Origin: Perilla frutescens
Taxonomy: Eukaryota; Streptophyta; Magnoliopsida; Lamiales; Lamiaceae
NCBI GenBank assembly: GCA_026008535.1
Contig: BRKX01000003.1
Span: forward strand, 63,885,001-63,949,000
Direction: 5' to 3'
Length of the DNA stretch: 64,000 bases
In this document: piece by piece, positions 57,650-64,000 of the stretch
How the letters are laid out: each line of letters starts with the position of its first letter
Position numbering within the stretch: position 1 is the first letter of the stretch
Notes under the pieces: generated by a model
What the model saw: the letters and a program-made list of their open reading frames with translations, nothing else
Told to the model about the DNA's origin: nothing
Databases searched by the model: none
Program-made: the position numbers and the translations under genes

Positions 57650-60600
57650 CTAAGAAACTGTACGCCCATAGCAAACGGTCGCAATATATAGATTTTTCGC
57701 CCATTTCTCCTGGTAATGAAACTGGTTTCTGTTAATATGATAACTAAACATATGATACTTCAGCAAACATCGCATAATGATGGTGGACCGACCTTGACAT
57801 GTGTGCTCGGAAAGGCTGATGTACGCAGTGTCTCCTGTGTTTCGTCCACTGGTTTTCTTCTTGGTACACTCAAGACGAGAGCAGCCTGGTCCGAAGTTGC
57901 TGCTGTTGCAGTTACACGGTATCCATTATCCCAACGTCGATGGATACCCTCGCTTGGATAAAGAAAATCCAGTTCCACAACCTACATATTAATTGTATAA
58001 TTCATTAGGCAATGCCACAAACTGAAAATACAACCTGGAAAAAAAAAAAAAAAAAAAAAACTACGAGTGTTTTGAGTGCGATAATACCTGGTCTGAAAAT
58101 GCAGCACCACGAGACATAACCACTGCCCATCTAGTCCCTGATGTGGCCATGGAGGTAACATAGAAACCTTCCCTCCACTTTTTGTTTATCCACTTGAATG
58201 GAAATGAATCGCTAACTTTGTAGGATTGTTGCAAGTACATTGTGCCTGAATTGAATTTAACTATCTGAATGAAACAACTATTAAATAATAAAAGCCGAAA
58301 CTAAATATTAAACCTTAGACTCAAAGTTCACCTTTTGACATAACTACTAAGGAACTACCATTGGTAGCTCCTGCAACTGCACTGATATAGAAATTCTTTT
58401 CCCATTGTTCCATTATCCATTCCTGTAAGCAGTCCAAAATTAGTGTTATCGTCAGCTTCAAATAGAATCGAACAGAAAACACAAAACACAAAAAATCCTA
58501 ATACATCTCAGCAGCAGAAACTTAAAAAGTATGAAAACCACCACCAGCATGTACCTTGTGAAGAAAGAAAGGTGATAGTTCATACACTTGCGCGGTGAAG
58601 CCAGTACCGGCATCCATTATTAATGCCCACAAATTTTGGCAAGATGCTACACAACTGATGAATAAGCCATCTTCCGTCCCCTTATCAATGTGCTGTGCAA
58701 GCCTTGCATCCATCACATTATAGTGATATCTTCAATACAAAGCAAGAAAGAAATGTGAATTTCAGATTACGAAAGAGCAAACAAACCTATCATTGTTCTT
58801 CAAATACCAGTTAGCAGCAAATTATAAACAGGCAAACTAACCGGTGTTGTCTATTTAATAGGAAGTCACAAGATGAAGAGGATAATTCGACGAAAATGTA
58901 CATAGAATCCAAGTGCGGTATTATAGGGGCACAAATACCTTTGTTTCATAGGTCTACGAGCATTATAAATGCTAATCCATTGTGTTGCAGGCATCCCCAT
59001 CCGGACTTTCTTTTTAGGCTGCTCATCTTCCTCATCTTCCAAAGTCAACCTACCTCTCTTGTGACCAACTTGATAGATAAGCTTCATATCCACACAAACA
59101 AAAAAAAGTATTAGACATGCAGCCAACTAAACTACATATGAACAGTTTCACGAGATATATCAGTGAAGAACAAAATAAATGATAATAGGCACCTTCTGTG
59201 CACCCTCCGTGTTGATAGGTCTTATATCTGGATTTGGTCCAACTATCCCATCAAAGAGAGAGACATATTTAGCATAATTAGGCTCCTCATCAAACTTCAA
59301 ATTTACCACATATTCAACAAATGATTTGAAAGGTTGTGGACAGAAGCAGCAAAGTGCCTCTGGCGATGTTGCCATTTTCTTCTTGCAAACAAGAAATCCT
59401 TTGTTTTCACCCTATACAAAAGCAGAATAATATCAGGGGGCAAAAGAAATGATAATATAAATACACGTCTGGGAATTGCAAATTTATAACTTTGAAAACC
59501 AGTAGGGAGACAAAAATACCTGGTATCCTTGCCAAGGCAGACGTCCCCGCAAGAGGAAGACAAGTGTATAAGCAAGAGATTCTAAATCGTCTCTCCTACT
59601 ACCCGTTCTACCTAAATGAGCATGAACACTAGCATATCGAACAGTACCCCTGAAAACCATATTCAAACTCTAAAGATCAGTAAGAACATAGAACAAAAAA
59701 TTGCGGCCGGAGAGAAATTTAGGAATGTACTTAAACCTCAATGACATGGATGCATGTACCTGAAAACATCCGGCCGTTGATCATATTCAACGTGCAGACC
59801 AGTGTTGCCATCCCTCCATCTAGTAGCTGATGCAAGTAGCTCTTAGGCATGAAACTTCAAAAAAAAAAAAACAAAAAAAAAGAAGAAAAAAAAAACAAGA
59901 AGAAGATTTCCATCAAGGAATATGCAAGAGATTTACCTAAACCAAGATCAACCAGGTATAACTTTTTTTCATCAGGACTTCCTGGACATCCAAGCAAGAA
60001 ATTCTCAGGTTTTACATCCCCATGAACATACCTGCCATTTTGGTGCATATAAGTCAAGTAATCATCAGCAAGTCTGACATCAACAAGAACACACAAGAGG
60101 AAGCTATATTTATAAAACAATTACATTATATTTATTAATCCACGACATTGAAAAGATTCACAGAGAAAAATATATACTATAAATTGCTCAAGTATCCACT
60201 AACTAACGTAAGCGGCCTGCCATTTCGCCTATATTCCCTCACCAAATAACAAATACCAAACTATGTATCTACATCCTAAGATTACCAGAAACTTAGCCAG
60301 TATCTATTAGTCAGAAAGACATAAATCTGGTTATATGAATCTAAAAACAAACACATGAAAAGAATGAATCATGAAAACAAACACACCATGATGATATAAA
60401 TAGTACATACCCAAATAGCAGCAAAATCTTTCTCTCGGATCAAGGATTAATAAATTATAATAGAAAGGATACTAAGTTTTTAGAATATTTGATTACTATA
60501 TCGGGCTTCAAACTGGAGGAAAGAGTAACTATTCTAAAACCTTTGCCATCTAGGGTGCAGCATTCAGACTGCTTCAGAAGATCATTGTGGCCAAAAGTAA

Positions 60601-60728
60601 TACAACTAACAAGATTAGAAGTTTTCTCATCAACTTCTACAGATGAAACAAGTCAATAACAGACCCAGAACTGTCAATTGTTAATACTTTTAAATTAGTC
60701 ATGGAAAACCCTTATTTCTTTTACTCCG

Positions 60729-60765
<37 letters not shown>

Positions 60766-63177
60766 CATATCAGAGAAACCACACTTGCATATAGAGAGGA
60801 AACCTCACCCTCTTGAGTGCATTTTCTCTAGTATAGAAATCGCTTCGATAGCAATGCAAGCCACCATTTCAACCGACATACTGTAATTTTACAAGGTACA
60901 AGTTCAATAAGATGGGAAAACTGAAGATAATCAAATAACAGAAGAACAAAATAAAATATCGTGAGTTGTGACAATGCAATACTCACGTGTGAGAATTATT
61001 ATTCCAAATATCCCACAAGCTTGGTCCAAGCATATCCATGACCTGCCCAATTCAAGTTTCCACTTAAAAATATAGAACTTATAAGGAAAAGTAAATGGAA
61101 AAAAGACCAGATATGCTATAACTGCTTACCATAATATAATAGTCACCTTGTCGGCCTTTGTAGTGCACTCGCGGAACACCGTGACTTCCTCCTAGAGTGC
61201 TGTGAATGATGCAGTACAAAAATTAACAAAAGAGGACTAACTACAGGTTTAATTGATGCAGATATTAATCAAATGCTTACTTGTAAACTTGCCACTCATA
61301 AGGTGGACCGTAGTTACATCCTTTACTATTACGATGTTCAAATTTTAAGGCCACCTATGAAGATCAAGCATACATCAATTTGGAGCAAGAAAATCTTTGG
61401 TCAATTATGATATGACTCAACTAATATGTACCTCTATGGCTCCAGGACCTGTCCTTTCATTTATGCTACCACCAGTCATTCGGCGACCAACATACACTTG
61501 TCCAAAACCTCCCTTGCCTAGCTTTTTTTCAGTTCTGTATGTCGGTGAACCACCAACCTGAACCTATTGTAATTGAAACATTGAATTTAATTAATTTAAT
61601 GATGACATAAGAAGATTGTTGCATGCACATCCTACCAGAAATTGTTAATTTTATATAAGAGAGAAACATATTAATTGTTTCGTGTTCTCAAATTAATGAA
61701 TAAAAATTAAATGTATTTTTTTCTAATTCCAACATTCCAACATGACTCAGAGGAAAGTTTCATGTTCTGATATCATAGAATTCAAACAGTATCCAGCACA
61801 ATCTTGCAATCATTAAGCAAAAAGAAATGAAGCAGTAACACAGGATGTCAGGAACAACACCAAAAACACATGTTTACCAAAAAAAAAAAAGGAACACTTG
61901 TAACATTGTTAGCCAATCCTACATCACTTCTATTGAATCATTTCCAGGGAACAGACAGTAATCACATGCATAACAGCTGATATATTCCTATACCAAAACT
62001 TTCAGAACCTTTCAAATTAACTGTATTATCAACATCCTCCAGTATAAAATAAATTTGGCCATAAATTTCAAGCAGCATAGCTTGAAAGCAGGAAAAAATC
62101 ATAAATTACTTGTTGGTTGTTATTAGATGGCTTTACATCACCCTAATAATTTACTTATCGTAATCACTAATCAATGCCTCTAATACTGATCTTTCAAGAT
62201 TCCAGTTTTATGAATTAGATGGCTTTACATCATCCGAATTTACCTATTATATGGATTTACGCCATCCATATAGTTTACTCATCCTAATCAATGCCTCCAA
62301 TACAGGTCTTTCAAGATTCCAGTTTTGTGCACTATTATCACAAAAAACAGACATATCAACAAATCCATCACCAGCATGTTTCACAAGAATGTGTTGGTTA
62401 AATATCAGAATTAAACAGAAGCGCATGATATTTCAACATCATATAACTACAACTCAAGCTGCATTCATAGTGTGAGCAACACACATGCAACCAATGCCTC
62501 TTTCCAGTTAATATAAGCACAAAAGTGGCGTGCATTAATAGTCGCATGCATAACAGGTGCAATACATTGAGATACCAAATACAATCTGAAATAAAAATTA
62601 AATATTTTCCACTTCCTCAGTCATAAGACAAAGCTTCAAACTTTCAGTTCAATATAACAATCTAGTGAATCTACCAATCGAATACATGCAAGCTGAAGCC
62701 ATCTTCACTCTTTTGTCCATAATGCAAGCCAACAAGAGAGCCAACATAATAAAAAGTTCTCACCTTCTCAGGGAGAGGCGCGGAACCTTCATCATCAGCA
62801 GCATTCGCCTTGTCTGGGCTTTTGCCACCGCTATCATACTCATCCATTGGTTTCTCTCCAATCTCCTCTTTCCTCTCCTCCAAAACCCGCTTCTTCTCCT
62901 CAACCTCCTTGACTTCTTCAGGCGCTGCTGCCGCTTCCGCCGCAGCAACTACTTTGTCATCAACGGGTGCCGCAACTGCCGCCGCCGCTCTCCTCCTCCT
63001 CGTACGCGTAGCTATCGCCGCGTTTTCCTCAGCAGGCTGGCTACTTTTATTGTTGTCTTGATTCCGATTATTATTATTATTAACGTTGTCGTCGTCGTTG
63101 TTATTCTGCAGTGGCTGCTCCGGTTGTTGTTGCTTCCCTCTCCGGCCTCTGCGCACTCCGCCACGCAGCACCGGCAT
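57650..63177 (-). CDS. MLK: MUT9-like protein kinase (casein kinase I family)
   Basis: Exons from the start: 63177-62764, 61563-61432, 61354-61281, 61199-61130, 61042-60987, 60880-60809, 60031-59937, 59826-59760, 59649-59520, 59411-59193, 59081-58939, 58729-58555, 58422-58332, 58245-58088, 57981-57793, 57709-57650. All are GT-AG, the total is 2145 bp, 714 aa, usual for the family. These nuclear Ser/Thr kinases phosphorylate histone H3 Thr3 and light-signalling or hormone-receptor proteins. Residues 1-138 are low-complexity (Asn/Asp, then Arg, Ala, Glu). The kinase domain shows GKGGFGQVYVG (154-164), VALKFE with Lys186, HGDVKPENF with Asp278, DLG at 301-303, then GTVRYASVHAHLGRTGSRRDD, the CK1-type signature. 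QPKKKVRMG (464-472) resembles a nuclear signal. The C-terminal half is the plant family-specific region with WALIMDAGTGF and KWINKKWREGFYV. All catalytic residues are present. It looks intact. Confidence 0.93.
58040..58059. repeat. Poly(A) run in kinase intron 14
   Basis: About 22 consecutive A on the + strand between exons 14 and 15 (T run in the transcript). Confidence 0.85.
60732..60764. repeat. (TA)n microsatellite in kinase intron 6
   Basis: About sixteen TA units inside the 777-bp intron between exons 6 and 7. Confidence 0.95.
61564..62763 (-). other. Kinase intron 1 (1.2 kb) with a local tandem duplication
   Basis: Two diverged copies of a block of about 90-115 bp (about 62123-62214 and 62215-62330), each with TAGATGGCTTTACATCA and later CTTTCAAGATTCCAGTTTT. 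No coding sequence seen. Confidence 0.7.
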
Positions 63178-64000
63178 CGTTCATCCTCCAATTTTCATCA
63201 CTCTTTTCCCTGATTTCAAAAATGTTTCAACCCCCAAAACCAAGAAACCAGAAAAAAAAGCCCCCCATGTTCCAATTATGTGCAATATCTATGTGTGTGT
63301 ATGTATACATAGTATTTTACTATCCAAAAAAAAAAACGAAGGAAATTAAATTGGGTTCTTAACAATATGAGAAGCAATACTTACCAATAATATGAATTGA
63401 ATTCGAGAAACAAAGTGGTGATCGTCGCAATGTACTGAGAAAAGCTCAAAAGCTGCTCGATCGCTAGGGTTTTGAAACAGAGTACTGAAATTTAGGGATC
63501 TATAGAGAAAGAAAGTGAACGGAATTTAGAGAGAGAGAGAGAGAGAGAGAGTCGGGAAAACAGTAGTCGATTTTGCTTTCTCACACAGGGGAGAGGATGG
63601 GACTATGGGTGGCGATTGTGTATGTAATTGTACGTATATTTCTTTAAATTTAATTTAAAATTCAATATTTTACTGCTCTAAACGGTTCTCGACCGTAGAT
63701 TTAACAAGCAACGCCTAGGATTTTGTCCGAGCAATATTGGGAATTTTGGAGTGGAGAGGAGATAATGCTGAGATGACCAAAACACCCTTCGCGTTGCATG
63801 TTTATTTGACACGATGCGGAGGGCTAATGGGGGAGATTGGCAAATGGGGTTTCTTTGGGAAATTGTTTAATCTGGGCCGTTGGTTTGACAGTTGATGGTC
63901 CATCGGGGGTCCACGTTGATCTTCTGCTTACGCATAGATTTTGTAACGCTGAATCTTTTCAGTTTTCCCCTGTTTTTTTATTATAATTTAATTAATTAAT
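63178..64000 (-). promoter_or_regulatory. Kinase 5' UTR and upstream region
   Basis: In transcript orientation a strong 5' splice site TTG|GTAAGTATT lies at 63385/63384. A 5' UTR intron ending shortly before the ATG is therefore likely, though the acceptor is not certain. Upstream lie a GA run (63528-63551; CT in the transcript) and AT-rich promoter sequence. No other gene seen to the window end. Confidence 0.5.
63528..63551. repeat. (GA)n microsatellite in putative 5' UTR of the kinase
   Basis: About twelve GA units; CT-rich in the transcript, as in the SHH1-like leader. Confidence 0.9.

Noticed and set aside
60701..60886. Plus-strand ORF with Ile-Tyr repeats
   Set aside because: It is a translation of the TA microsatellite in a kinase intron.
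62665..63213. 182-codon + strand ORF
   Set aside because: It is the antisense shadow of kinase exon 1 (62764-63177); the minus-strand frame has the family N-terminus and correct splice site.
1..64000. tRNA, rRNA or other structural RNA genes
   Set aside because: No cloverleaf or ribosomal sequence recognised; the only tRNA-related sites are retrotransposon primer-binding sites.

Overview
The window is nuclear DNA of a flowering plant, most likely a eudicot. The evidence is intron-rich genes with plant-only domain architectures (a SAWADEE homeodomain gene and a MUT9-like kinase), plant-type Copia and Gypsy LTR retrotransposons, and AT-rich, microsatellite-laden spacers. The species cannot be fixed from sequence alone.

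Positions 1-52142 are a nested retrotransposon cluster. Three copies of one very large, Sirevirus-like Copia family ('family A', my label) lie in + orientation. Copy 1 (1-16277, both ends missing) is split by a complete minus-strand Gypsy element (3051-11423, two 1286-bp LTRs, 5-bp TSD taaac). After a 1.2-kb remnant of another Copia leader (16278-17463), copy 2 starts with a 1917-bp LTR and is split inside its reverse transcriptase by copy 3 (22472-38853, 16.4 kb, LTRs of 1739 and 1737 bp). Copy 2 resumes at 38854 and is cut off at 45889, where a 5'-truncated element of a second Copia family ('family B') begins and runs to its 3' LTR (51277-52142). A 316-bp hAT-type MITE with an 8-bp TSD sits in the family B envelope-like gene. 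All polyproteins are broken.

The most notable feature is the 3' half of family A. Downstream of RNase H, copy 3 carries three consecutive open-frame remnants (ORF1, ORF2, ORF3) that share sequence blocks and so look like tandem paralogues of one envelope-like / 'plant transposon protein' type gene. Each is preceded by its own TATA-type region with AACGG/CCGTT words, and two also have a CACGTG box. ORF1 of copy 3 is strongly diverged from ORF1 of copies 1 and 2 although the flanking DNA is nearly the same, which suggests cassette exchange.

Positions 53046-63177 hold two host genes, tail to tail: an SHH1-like gene (+, nine exons, 285 aa) and a MUT9-like casein-kinase-I family gene (-, sixteen exons, 714 aa). 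SHH1 recruits RNA polymerase IV for RNA-directed DNA methylation, and MUT9-type kinases phosphorylate histone H3 Thr3, so both belong to chromatin or transposon-silencing pathways and sit beside a 52-kb transposon nest. Exon limits were derived by hand from splice consensus, frame continuity and family resemblance.
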